From NCBI GenBank assembly GCA_014529385.2, contig CM043959.1, positions 3,510,358 to 3,574,357 of the forward strand: a stretch of 64,000 nucleotides of DNA, in the 5' to 3' direction. A program made the translations under genes and the position numbers. The notes beneath the pieces were generated by a model that saw only the letters and a list, made by a program, of their open reading frames with translations, was not told where the DNA came from and ran no database searches. This DNA comes from Adiantum capillus-veneris. Taxonomy: Eukaryota; Streptophyta; Polypodiopsida; Polypodiales; Pteridaceae. Below are positions 11,370 to 21,815 of this stretch, piece by piece. Each line of letters begins with the position of its first letter. Within the stretch, counting starts at the first letter, position 1.

Positions 11370-11585
11370 CAGTGTTCACAGAAAACCGGCGTTTAGTGTA
11401 TTTAAAAAGGACAAAGATTGAAAATTCCCGGTTGGTTTTGAGGGCTGCCTTGAAGGAAATCAGCTAAATTTTGAAGATTTTAGTGTAAAAACCAATAAAA
11501 ACCGGTTAAATTTCTCTAAATCCGATAGATTTTCAAAGCTTTCCCTTTTTCCATTGGTTCGTAGAAAAGTTTTTGGTAAACATTG
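11370..11585. mobile_element. hAT-type MITE with 8-bp target duplication
   Basis: A 216-bp non-coding element starts CAGTGTTCACAGAAAAC and ends in the inverted form of CAATGTTTACCAAAAAC (13 of 17 matching). It is flanked on both sides by CCTTGCGC (11362-11369 and 11586-11593). An 8-bp duplication and ends starting CA are typical of hAT elements. A second copy begins immediately after the right duplication (CAGTGTTCAC at 11595), and a truncated inverted copy lies at about 11231-11345. Confidence 0.75.
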
Positions 11586-12083
11586 CCTTGCGCCCAGTGT
11601 TCACTAAAAACCGGCCTTTAGTGTATTTTTAAAGGACAAAAATTAAAATTTCCCGGTTAGTTTCGAGGGCCGCCTTGAAGGAAACCGGCTGAATTTTGAG
11701 GATTTCAGTGTAAAAACCAATAAAAACCGGCTAAATTTCTCTAAACACCGGTAGATTTTCAAAGCTCTCCTTTTTTAGTGAAGATTTTAGTGTAAAAACC
11801 AATAAAAACCGGTTAAATTTCTCTAAATCCGATAGATTTTCAAAGCTTTCCCTTTTTCCATTGGTTCGTAGAAAAGTTTTTGGTAAACATTGCCTTGCGC
11901 CCAGTGTTCACTAAAAACCGGCCTTTAGTGTATTTTTAAAGGACAAAAATTAAAATTTCCCGGTTAGTTTCGAGGGCCGCCTTGAAGGAAACCTGCTGAA
12001 TTTTGAGGATTTCAGTGTAAAAACCAATAAAAACCGGCTAAATTTCTCTAAACACCGGTAGATTTTCAAAGCTCTCCTTTTTT
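11473..12083. repeat. 307-bp tandem duplication inside the MITE cluster
   Basis: Bases 11473-11776 and 11780-12083 read the same except for one difference that I could find (CCGGCT versus CCTGCT at about 11686/11993). The unit spans the end of one MITE and the start of the next, which fits unequal exchange between adjacent copies. Confidence 0.9.
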
Positions 12084-12254
12084 CCATTGGTTCTTAAAAA
12101 AGCTTTTGGTAAACACTGCCTGCGCCTTGGAGTTTGTCTTGGAGGGAATTTTGTATGTTTGTGAAAACGATTTTTATCGAAATCCGCGTGCATGGTGACT
12201 TGCGACGCCGCCGCCCACCTCAGATGCCTCGCGTAGCGCATAGCCCTTCTCGCG

Positions 12255-12256
<2 letters not shown>

Positions 12257-12307
<51 letters not shown>

Positions 12308-12482
12308 CCTGCCTTGCGCGCTGCGCGCAGGTTTCATGGTCGCTTGAGAGAATCTCTCTCTCTCTCTCTCTCTTACGGTTGTGGTTGCACAACATTGAGC
12401 GACTCTCTCTCTCTCTCTCTCTTAGGGTTGCTATTGCACAGCACAGAGAGCAGAGCGACTCATTCTCTCTCTTACGCAGAAA

Positions 12483-12522
<40 letters not shown>

Positions 12523-12524
12523 AG

Positions 12525-12572
<48 letters not shown>

Positions 12573-12603
12573 CCTTGCGCAGGTTTGAATTCATGCTATG
12601 GCG

Positions 12604-12655
<52 letters not shown>
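12257..12655. repeat. Cluster of (CT)n microsatellites
   Basis: Six or more CT tracts (about 12257-12304, 12352-12373, 12403-12422, 12483-12500, 12530-12570, 12607-12653) with a short CA run at about 12500-12522. A TTCCCRAATGCTATGGCAAA phrase recurs at about 12664 and 12726. Ser-Leu ORFs across this region are artefacts. Confidence 0.95.
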
Positions 12656-12656
<1 letters not shown>

Positions 12657-12888
12657 TGCGTAGGTTCCCAAATGCTATGGCAAACTTCTCATCAAAATGA
12701 AACGAGCGCAGTAATAATGCCGCCGTTCCCGAATGCTATGGCAAAGCTTCTGTGCATGTACATCAAAATGGTCCTTCGATGCTGAATCCAGGGGATGACA
12801 CATACGTTCACAGGCTTAGCTAAAGCTCTTGCTTATATATTAAGGCTTGATTTTTAAGAATTTGAAGCTTTCAAGGCCTTGCACAGGT

Positions 12889-12889
12889 T

Positions 12890-12986
<97 letters not shown>
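12889..12986. repeat. (CT)n-(CA)n compound microsatellite
   Basis: CT run to about 12920, then an uninterrupted CA run to about 12986. Confidence 0.97.
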
Positions 12987-12987
<1 letters not shown>

Positions 12988-14077
12988 TCTCTCAAGCTAA
13001 CACACACACAAAACCAATTACTTGGATAAAATGCATTTGCACCCGTATTAATGGCATCTTTAATCTCACATGGACCATAAATCAGGTGGTTTCAAACACA
13101 CACACGGCCTTAATCGATCCAATTTGATGGGACCATCAATCTTTGTAAACAACTCTACATTATATCGATTAAGCTTTCCTTACTTTTTTCAGGGTTGTGC
13201 AGTAGCTATCTCTCTCCGGCCAACACGCGAAATCAATTGTTCTATCAAAGGTATCATTCAAAACTTAACTAATCAAAGTAAATAAACAAAGTTTGATTAA
13301 TGAAAATGAAGGGAAGGTGATGACCTACCTTCAATATTGATGTTGGAGCCCTCCATGTTTGTTTGAAAGCGTGATGCGTGTGTCGTTAGTAGTTTCTTGG
13401 TCCGAGCTAAGTGCATGAGGTGATATTAGCCTAAAAATGTGAAGGGGTTTAACTTACTCCATTAAAAGGTCAAAGGAATTTGTATAGTTTTTCTTCATTT
13501 TGATAAAGTGAAATCATAAATTCGTATTGTCTTCATATAACAAGTTTAAGTTTCTGGAAAATTACCATAACACTTTTGACCTTATGGACAAATTTTTGTA
13601 CGATATGATGATTCGATTATTATGTGTTCCAAAAAAGTGTGCCTTAGCTTAAGCTTGAGCCGGTCTAAAAACCAAAATTAACTGGTTGAAGAGAGGGGGA
13701 GAAATGGAAAATCCGAATGGAAAATTCAAGAAAATAGAGTAATCCCATTGTGTGAGTGACTATGCTATGTTGTCCACATAAATTTGACTATTTCCCATAT
13801 TGAAGAATTCTATTTACACTTTTGAAAGAAATATTTCAATTTCAAGATCTAGGAATATTTTACTCATATGGATAAACCTATTCAAGGTTTGATTGCAAAC
13901 ATTCATTTGTAAGCCACACTTTTCCATCATGACAAAACAACAAAACTAATGATTGAAATAAGCTTGGGGTGGGGGGGGGGACTTGGGAGGGAGGAGCCTC
14001 TCAGTCCCTCTTTGTGACCATTGGCCCTCTATCCGTTCTAATATTAGATTTCTTATTGATTTGTCATTCTGCCACAA
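12987..14077. other. No recognisable gene
   Basis: AT-rich sequence with a MITE-like fragment at about 13624-13740 and a short G-rich run at about 13966-13980. No gene seen. Confidence 0.5.
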
Positions 14078-14395
14078 TTTTGTCCACATGGTCAAAACTC
14101 TGTGTGTGTGTGTGTGTGTACCTCCATACATCCCTAAGTTTTGTCCACATGGTCAAAACTCTATCACCCATTGCTTAGTTTTACCAATGGCCTCCTCCTC
14201 CTCCCCACTCTTTCTCTCTCATCCCTCACTTTTGGCCACATGGTCAAAACTTTTGTAAGAATGTTTTTGCACCATCTCTTAGTGAGTGTGGCTCTCCCCA
14301 CTTACTCAAACCTATGTGACTGAATTTGGTCATCTCAAACATTCTCTCTCCCTCTTTCTCCCTCTCCCCCTTGTCCCTAGAGAGAGACCTTGTAG

Positions 14396-14445
<50 letters not shown>

Positions 14446-14849
14446 AAGTTTTGTCCACTTGGTCAAAACTCTCTCTGTTTATCTCTCCCTCTCTCTATCT
14501 TCCTTTCTCTCTCCCCTCTCTCTTTGGCCCTAGATTTCTCATGGATTTGTCATTTTGCCATTGATTTTGTCCACATTGTCAAAACTCTCTCCTTCTCCCT
14601 CCCTCCTCTGTGTGTGTGTGTGTGTGTGTGTCCCTCAAAGTTTTGTCCACATGGTCAAAACTCTAGCATCCCCTCTTAAGTTTTGTAGTTTCCCACTACA
14701 TCTACTAGTTTTATCAATGGCTTCCTCATCCCTCTATCTTCCCCCCTTATCAATTTTTGAAACGATGTTTTAACACTCTCTCTTAGTCAAAACTCTATCA
14801 ATCCGTTTGTATGTTTTATAAGTGAGTGAGTTTTGTCCACATGGTCAAA
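14078..14849 (+). repeat. Dispersed near-palindrome TTGTCCACATGGTCAA, left cluster
   Basis: The phrase TTTTGTCCACATGGTCAAAA or a close variant occurs at about 14078, 14139, 14230, 14449, 14564, 14640 and 14830. It matches its own reverse complement at 16 of 20 positions. (CT)n or (TG)n tracts lie between copies. Confidence 0.9.
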
Positions 14850-14941
14850 ATTTAAGAAAGTATCTAGGTATATTCAAGCTACAATCATGTGGAGTAATGC
14901 GGATTAATGCTTTGTTGTTGTATGTTTTTTTAGACTCCCAA

Positions 14942-17493
14942 ATGGCAAAGAAAGATAAAGCTCCGAAGAAGGGGCTTGAGGTGATTGATGGGGTTACTCA
15001 AAAGTTTTTATATTTATGGTATATTGATGTCTATGATGTACAAGGACAATTACATTCAGATTTGCTCTTATTCACAAAGAAAGGTGAAACATTAGGTTTT
15101 GAACAAAATGGGGTGATAGACAATATTGCAGAGGGGTGTGCTGGCAAGGAAGGGGTTCCTTGTAATGATATTAAGTTAAGGGACAATAATATGTGCTACA
15201 AGATTGACCCCATGGCCTTCAATGCTACACGGATGCGGGTTGAAGACAACTTCTCTCTAAAAAATATGGGGTGGGATTTGTCTGAGGATATCTCTTGCAA
15301 AGGGGATGTTGTCTTGGCATTTCAAAATGTTCAACACAATGAAGAATTCCTGTCTTTAGCAAAAGGAGACGATGTACGTTTGAAAAAAAAGCAGAAGCTT
15401 CATACATTGCCTCGTGAGGACAATACTAGAAAAGAAACCCTTATGAACACTGTTAACTTAAAGGGTCAGGAATCTTCCATGGAAAATGCACTTGTTGTAA
15501 GTGTGGCTAACACAATTGTTGATGGCTCTCCTACATCCTCACGTATTGTAGTTTTGAACCCCAAACCACTCGTTACTCTTCACATCAAGGGTGTAGAGAT
15601 GAAATTTGATTCCCCGGGTTCAAGCAACAAGAAGGGAAAGCAAGAGGAAATGGGGTTTCACATGTTTGAAAAGTTCTTTCCATTTGGGTCCACTTCACAA
15701 TTTTCCATTCCAGTTGGTAAATGTGAGGAGGCACCTCCACTTTATACATATAGAACCCTTGCATGGGATTATGTGGAGACACCAACAAAACTCTTTGTTA
15801 GTAATCCTATGGCTCCTGCCACCGGAGCTTACCTAATGCCTTATATTAGGGAACATGGGGAGTCAAGACCACTTACGAGCAGTGAGGTCAAGGAATCCAT
15901 GTTGAGTACATACTCTTATTGGATTATATCAGGTCTACATTCCATACATGCAACAAAAATCTATATCAAAAGCACAACACCACGTTGCATGGCAACCAAA
16001 CATTTATATGCAACACGGAATGCTCGAATACTTGTGGAATGTCCAGTAGCAATGTGTATAGAGTTATCTCGCATGACAAACAAAGAATCACATAATGTCA
16101 TGAAGAATGCTCCTTATATTGAGAAACTCAAACAATTGAGAGGCCAATGGAAGGCATTTGGATCTCCATTGAAACCTCATCAAGGACTTCCCAAGTCTAG
16201 CATATTACGGCTACCTTGGCAGGTAGAGCCTCACACTACCTTTTTTGGTTTTACAAAATAGCATATTTGTTATGTTTCTTACAAAGTTATTGTCTATATA
16301 TGTTTTCAGGGTTTTGTTGATTACATTGGGGATAAACGGGCATCAAGAGACTATCAAACGATAGTAATCTCCCAACAAGTATTTGATGGATGGGTTTCAA
16401 TAATGAAACAATATGCCAAAGGTGAGTTATTATCTCAAGCAGAAAGACCTGGAAAGAAGGGAAGACAAGCATCACCGGCTACCTTTCGTTGCTTGATGGG
16501 GCTATAGGATGGAGAGATTAATAGGTTGCAAAATGAAATCACTGAAGGGAAAATATTATTTCTTAGAAATAAGTGGGATAAGGAAGATCTTATAGATATG
16601 GAAATAAGGGCAAAGCAGTTAAAGCAGGACAGGGTGCTAAAGGAAGAGCTGGTCACACTTTTCAATGCATAAATATCAACCAACAACAGTGTCTTGAAAA
16701 CATGGGAGGAGTTAGTTAATGACTACAATATCACAGAGGATGTTTACTCAAAGTTTGTAGGTGTTTGTAGTGATTGGTTGTAAAAAAAACTAGCACATAA
16801 GGCTGATCCAGGTCCACTACCCAATGGTGCAAGAGACATTCTAAACAATTCATCCTACTACCTTTTCTTACTCGAAGGCAAATGGCTGCTTTGAAGGATG
16901 GTCTTCTACGCATGAGCATAAAGTTCCAGATGCTTGTTGGTAGCATTGATTTCTTGCCCTTAGCCAACAATTTTGCTTTTGGAGCCATAAACACATTTGT
17001 GGTGTTAACATTAGTGAGCATGAACAAAACTTTTGTCAACCTTGATCGCTATGTCAACAACACAAACAAGCCCCTAATATGGGACAATGCACACATTGAA
17101 GTGGAGGGGACTGACGAAGATCTTGATGAAGAGCAACAAGTGGCCAAAGCAATAGTGAGAAGGAAGAAGCAAGTTATCAACAAAACTGTGAAGGCATTCA
17201 ATGACCAGCACGAGGTTGTCCTTGATGTGTTTGCAGGTGGCCTTGCATCAAAGGCTGCACTCTTGAGTCAAAGAAAAACCATCGCGATAGTCTACAACTC
17301 GCAAGAGTAATGTGAAGTTGATGGAATTTGTTCTAGAGCACATGAAAAGGCTAAAGAAAAGTCTCATCCAATAGACACCAAAGAAGATGAACCACAAGTG
17401 ACTTATCTACCATGGGAAGGTGTAGAGGAATCTAACCAAGATGTCATGGGTCTTATCATGAAGGAGAAAATGAAGGCCACTTCAGGTGTTTAG
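14942..17493 (+). pseudogene. ParB-like/DNA-methyltransferase-like gene, decayed, one visible intron
   Basis: Exon 1 is open from an ATG at 14942 (just after a TTTTTTTAG acceptor-like site) to 16222. Its second half reads KFFPFGSTSQFSIPVGKCEEAPPLYTYR (in two overlapping pieces), ending at about 15760, and later SYWIISGLHSIHATK. This resembles the GGQHS/GGNHS-type ParB-like domain known from large uncharacterised plant and animal proteins. CAG/GTAGAG at 16222/16223 and TTTTCAG/GGT at 16309/16310 define a phase-0 intron. Exon 2 carries coiled-coil-like sequence, then VVLDVFAGGLASKAALL, which looks like motif I of an N6/N4 methyltransferase. I find no DPPY motif. Damage: stops TAG ~16506, TAA ~16669 and ~16781, a frameshift near 16865, and TAA ~17308; coding resemblance continues to 17493. 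Family assignment is tentative. Confidence 0.5.
16223..16309 (+). other. Spliceosomal intron, 87 bp
   Basis: Starts GTAGAG after CAG and ends TATATGTTTTCAG. Removing it joins RLPWQ to GFVDYIGDK in the same frame, whereas reading through hits a stop at 16259-16261. Confidence 0.7.
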
Positions 17494-17647
17494 TACCTTG
17501 ATTGCACTATAATTTTTTGAGTTGCAAAATATTTAAGTACTCTTTTTCCTTGTAATTTTGGGATGATAAAGCATATGTACTACTTGTTATTATGAAAGTT
17601 TTTTCCATATCTCTTTGTCTTCCTTTCAATACTTTAATTTTGTTCAT

Positions 17648-17650
<3 letters not shown>

Positions 17651-17684
<34 letters not shown>

Positions 17685-17774
17685 CCCCCCCCTCTCAATC
17701 CCTCTTTTTTGTCCACATGGTCAAAGCATTAGTAAGGTTCACTCTCCTAGTGCTCTTCACTCTCCCTAGGTAAG

Positions 17775-17869
<95 letters not shown>

Positions 17870-17949
17870 CTATGTCCACATGGTGAGGATGTCTCTCCTA
17901 GTTTTCCCTAAGTGACTAAGTTTTGAAAGCCTCAATGACTACATTTGGT

Positions 17950-17983
<34 letters not shown>

Positions 17984-18079
17984 CCACATGGTCAAAACAT
18001 GAGTAAGAATGTTCTCCTTACTCTCCCTAAGTGAGTGATCCTACTCGTCTTTGTGTGTTGTGTGTGGCTTCAGCTTCAG

Positions 18080-18114
<35 letters not shown>

Positions 18115-18177
18115 GTCCACATGGTCAAAATTTTAGTGTAGATGCTTCTTGACACTCTTCCTAAGTGTGTGAGCCTG

Positions 18178-18232
<55 letters not shown>
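17651..18232. repeat. Microsatellite belt with C11 and long (CA)n
   Basis: CT tracts at about 17651-17681, 17776-17799, 17951-17980, 18083-18112 and 18182-18232. A CA run occupies about 17799-17866 and a run of 11 C occupies 17682-17692. Confidence 0.95.
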
Positions 18233-18237
<5 letters not shown>

Positions 18238-19290
18238 GTGTTCCTTAAGTTTATGTACTATTTCATACTATAATTTGGTTTGCAATGCATCTTAATGGGT
18301 CTGTTCTTAAAAAAGTGTCTTAAGGTAGTGGCTCCAATTTGTTGTTAATTATAATCGCATGGAAGCAAAAGCTAAAATGACAACTATTGCCTATGAATTC
18401 CTTTCTGTTTGTTTCACACCACTCTATGTAGAGAGTTTGCTAGGATTCAATGTCTTAAGTTATATTTGTGCAAGTGTTTTATCCATTTACTTAAAACTCA
18501 CAAGCTGAAGAAGTGAAACTTAATGATCTTGTTAGAAGCGTTTAGATGGATTTCTAACCATATTTTTCAAATATCAAAATTTATAAGGTAGTGAAAAAAA
18601 ACTTAACCACGTGCTCAAAGGGGAATGCAATGACAATTAGATATAAAAGCCATTTGATTAGTCATCTTAGGTATATGAGACATTGCTTACCTCTTGTAGT
18701 CACGGTGACATGTTAGTTTTGACTTTATGGTCAAATTCTTTTACTATGTTCAATTGCAACTATTGTCTCTTTAAATCATCTCCTTCTCACAATCATCAAC
18801 TTATGTGCTTACCAATTGAAAAACTCACTCATAGGTTTTGAACATGTGGAAGAACACACTCACCTAGGGTTTGACCATGTCGAGAGAGTAGTCGCACTTC
18901 AAAAAGAGAGTAGTTGATCGTGTGGAGAGAGTAGCTATTTCACTTCAAAAATAAGATACACTCACTCATAGGTTTTGAACATGTGAAAGAACACACTCAC
19001 CTAGGTTTTGACCATGCGGAGAGAGTAGTTATAGTTCAAAAAGAGTGGTCAAAAAACAAAAGAGAATGTTTAAAAATGTTTTTACCACGTGTTGAAAAGC
19101 TAAGCAAGTGCATTTGAAAATGCTCAAACCTCAAAAGAAAAACTTCCCCATAATCCATACATGTGCTCGTTTTGACCACATGGTCAAAAACTAAGTAAGC
19201 AAGTTTGTCCACCTGTTCAAAACCTAAGTGAGTGTGTTTTTAAATGTTCAAAACCCAAATGAGTAAGTTTGTCCACATTCTCAAAACCTA
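17706..19290. repeat. Dispersed near-palindrome TTGTCCACATGGTCAA, right cluster
   Basis: Further copies at about 17706, 17870 (diverged), 17977, 18113, 19170 (TTTTGACCACATGGTCAAAA, the most palindromic form), 19205 and 19267 (diverged). Reverse-oriented relatives (TTTTGAACATGTGG, TTTGACCATG) occur in the 18.8-19.0-kb repeat. Confidence 0.85.
18824..19060. repeat. 137-bp tandem duplication
   Basis: CTCACTCATAGGTTTTGAAC begins at about 18824 and 18961. Both copies continue through AACACACTCACCTAGG, TTTGACCATG and GAGAGAGTAG. Confidence 0.85.
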
Positions 19291-19376
19291 TGTATTTGGT
19301 ATTTAACCAAGGACTTTTTGACACACATTTTATCTTCAAAGATGAAAGGGATTTATTTTTCAAATAGCGTGTTATA

Positions 19377-19675
19377 CCTCCTTTTGTGTACGAGGTATGA
19401 GTTGTCAATAATCAAGCATGCTATAGTCATCAACAAGGCCCATTTGTATAAGTCTACCTGGTTGAAGAGTCCTTGGCTAGACATTTCTCACATAGTACAA
19501 AATGACATATGGTCCATGACAATAACACCTCCCTTTGTGTACGAGGTATGAGTTGTCAATAATCAAGTGTGCTATAGAAATCAACAAGGTGCATTTGTAT
19601 AAGTCTACCGTGTTGAAGAGTCCTTGGCTAGACATTCTTGACATAGTACAAAATGAGATGGTCCATGAGAGTAGA
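19377..19675. repeat. 151-bp tandem duplication
   Basis: TGTGTACGAGGTATGAGTTG to GACATAGTACAAAATGA is present twice, from about 19377 and 19528, with scattered differences. Confidence 0.9.
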
Positions 19676-19782
19676 CCTAACTATATGCATTAATTGTAGA
19701 TGGTACTTTTTGTCAAGCATAAGCCTTCAAGAAAGATATGATTATGGAATTTTGACTAAGCAATGTCTTTTTGGGTTTTGAC

Positions 19783-20785
19783 AGATGTAGCACATGGTAT
19801 CATGACAACTTCATCGCTATCTGAAACTTCATCAAAGCTATGTGTTATCTTGGATCTTAATGGCTTACTGCTACGACGTTGTTTTGCAAAATCCCAAAAG
19901 TTCCAAAGTCTCCAAGTTGGCAAAAATTGGGTGGTTCTTCAGCCAGGGTGTATGGAGTTTCTTAATGCCTTGTTTGAAAGATTTCATGTTGGAAATTGGT
20001 CAACAGCTTTGCTCCACAACTTGCTGGCAATAATAAGGTGTTTAGAGACTCATGCAATGAAGAATTTTCCTTTCTTCATGATATGGAGTCAAGAAAATTG
20101 CCACAAGCACTGAAAGACTATCATATATTGACCCGATAAGATGGGGGTGGAAGCAATGTTCAAACCTCTTGAGTATATTTGGAATCAGTTTGGCGATGTT
20201 TGCAAACGTACAGGGACAATTCTACTTGATGATAGCCCTTACAAGGGATGTCCAAATCCAGTCGAGAATTGTATCTTTCCCACCTCGTTTGATGTCAATG
20301 TTGCTAATTCAATTTTGATTGAAGAAGTTTTGCCATACTTGATGCAATTAAGTGAATCAAGTGATGCACGTGGGGTTGTCAAATTTTATCGCTATGGTCA
20401 AGAGCCTATTCAATTTGGACATGCATTGTATGAGCAGTTTAAGAGTGTTATTGATGGCTGGACCAAACCTAGTGATAGTGATGTCTCATCTTCTCAATCA
20501 GTTCAATCCAAATGTCTTGGCAGCAAACATGGAAGATTTGTTCAATCCTCTATCACCTCTTGCTTTAAAGGGACTTCTCTATCACAAGGATTGGCTTCAT
20601 CAATCACGACCACAACAAAGCATGCTCTTTTTTCATCAAATGGTTCTCAAAGATCGAAGCTACATAAACTTCCTTTGACCTCAAATTTAAAGGACATGGA
20701 AGCTATGCACATAGCTCAAGAGTTGGGATATAACAAGAGTTACATAAATGGAGGTTCTGCTAAACGTTTCATAGATAGCTTATGA
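19783..20785 (+). pseudogene. FCP1/NLI-interacting-factor-like (HAD) phosphatase, frameshifted
   Basis: The frame shows VILDLNGLLLRR (the HAD nucleophile region in its plant DLNG form), a PGCMEFLNALFERFHVGNWST block, MFKPLEYIWNQFG, and LLDDSPYKGCPNPVENCIF (HAD motif III region). This order is that of FCP1-homology domains, which dephosphorylate RNA polymerase II CTD-type substrates. A TTTTGACAG acceptor-like site at 19774-19782 suggests that the first exon is missing. Between 20111 and 20140 the main frame has two stops. A neighbouring frame there reads ALKDYHILTR and then a stop, so two nearby indels shifted and restored the frame. After the domain comes a Ser-rich tail to the stop at 20785. 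Confidence 0.75.
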
Positions 20786-21130
20786 AAAATGTATTCCCAC
20801 CAAGGATGATACCAAAGCCCCATGATGTCAATTTCACTCTGATAGAGTGAACAATGCTAAATTGTAAATACTTGAAACTTCACACAATAGATTTTCATCA
20901 AGATGAACCTTTTGACAACACATTTTTACATTACTTTGTATTTTGTACTTTTGTGATTTCAAGTAGATATACTTGTACATTAGTTTATTTTGTGTATCAT
21001 TGTTTTGTGTTTCTTAGCACCACCTTCTAAAAGATAATCTTATGCCCAAGAAAAAGCTTTACTTAAGAACTTATCACACTTGGTTGCATCCTTTTGGATT
21101 TACTTGTAATGGTCATAAGTAACCTGGATA
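20786..21130. other. No recognisable gene
   Basis: AT-rich 3' flank of the phosphatase remnant. No gene seen. Confidence 0.5.
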
Positions 21131-21211
21131 ACTCATACACATAGAGGTTTACTCTCCAATAAAGTCACCCATGTTATACTTATTGGAGAGTAAGCCTCTA
21201 TGTGTATGAGT
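21131..21211. repeat. Near-perfect hairpin (35/34-nt arms, 12-nt loop)
   Basis: Left arm 21131-21165 and right arm 21178-21211 are reverse complements except for one substitution and one extra A. The loop is CACCCATGTTAT. Outer ends start ACTCATACACATAGAGG. It could be a foldback repeat, a small-RNA precursor, or an inversion footprint. Confidence 0.9.
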
Positions 21212-21815
21212 GAATTTACTCCTTAAGCATTTTAAAGCTCTATGTACACAAACACATTGTCACACATTACTAGTTCTATATCATTTCCATCATTTGTTCT
21301 TGTATCTTGTCTTATTAGTGAACTAAGTAAACAAGCATGTACCTTCCTTTTTGCGTTAGACATTTCACAATCTTGCTAATATAGTTTGATGATGATTTTG
21401 GGACAATATGACTATAGTAAACAATACGCATATATTAAGAATTCTATAGAGACATGGCATTGATTGGGCTTGATCAAATAGTTCGGTGCAAAAATTTTTC
21501 TCACAATGTCAAACCTACTCAACAATGGATCTCATGAGATTGAAGTGATTACTCAAAAACTAATGCATTTTGGGTGCATTTTCAAGTTGCCATAGTAACT
21601 TACCATAGTTTGATATAAGGATCTATGGTCTTTCTAAAAGTTTTCTCTACACATTTATCCACATTTATGATAATAAGTTAATGACACAATTCAAAGATAC
21701 AACAAGTAGTATCTCATTGACAATTTTTGTGGTTGGAAAGAAAATAATGAAGATTGAAACACATAGCAAAGTACTATATCGTGGATAAAACCTCACCACA
21801 TTTACAAAGTGGGAA
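21212..21815. other. No recognisable gene
   Basis: AT-rich, no sustained ORF, no repeat that I can place. Confidence 0.5.

Noticed and set aside
12134-12700. 188-codon ORF rich in Ser-Leu
   Set aside because: Built from consecutive (CT)n tracts, with no non-repetitive domain.
16500-17310. Stops repaired by U-to-C RNA editing
   Set aside because: Such editing is an organelle process in ferns and hornworts. This locus has a spliceosomal intron and a frameshift, so it is a nuclear pseudogene.
21131-21211. Rho-independent terminator
   Set aside because: No following T run and a eukaryotic context. The arms are far longer than a terminator stem.
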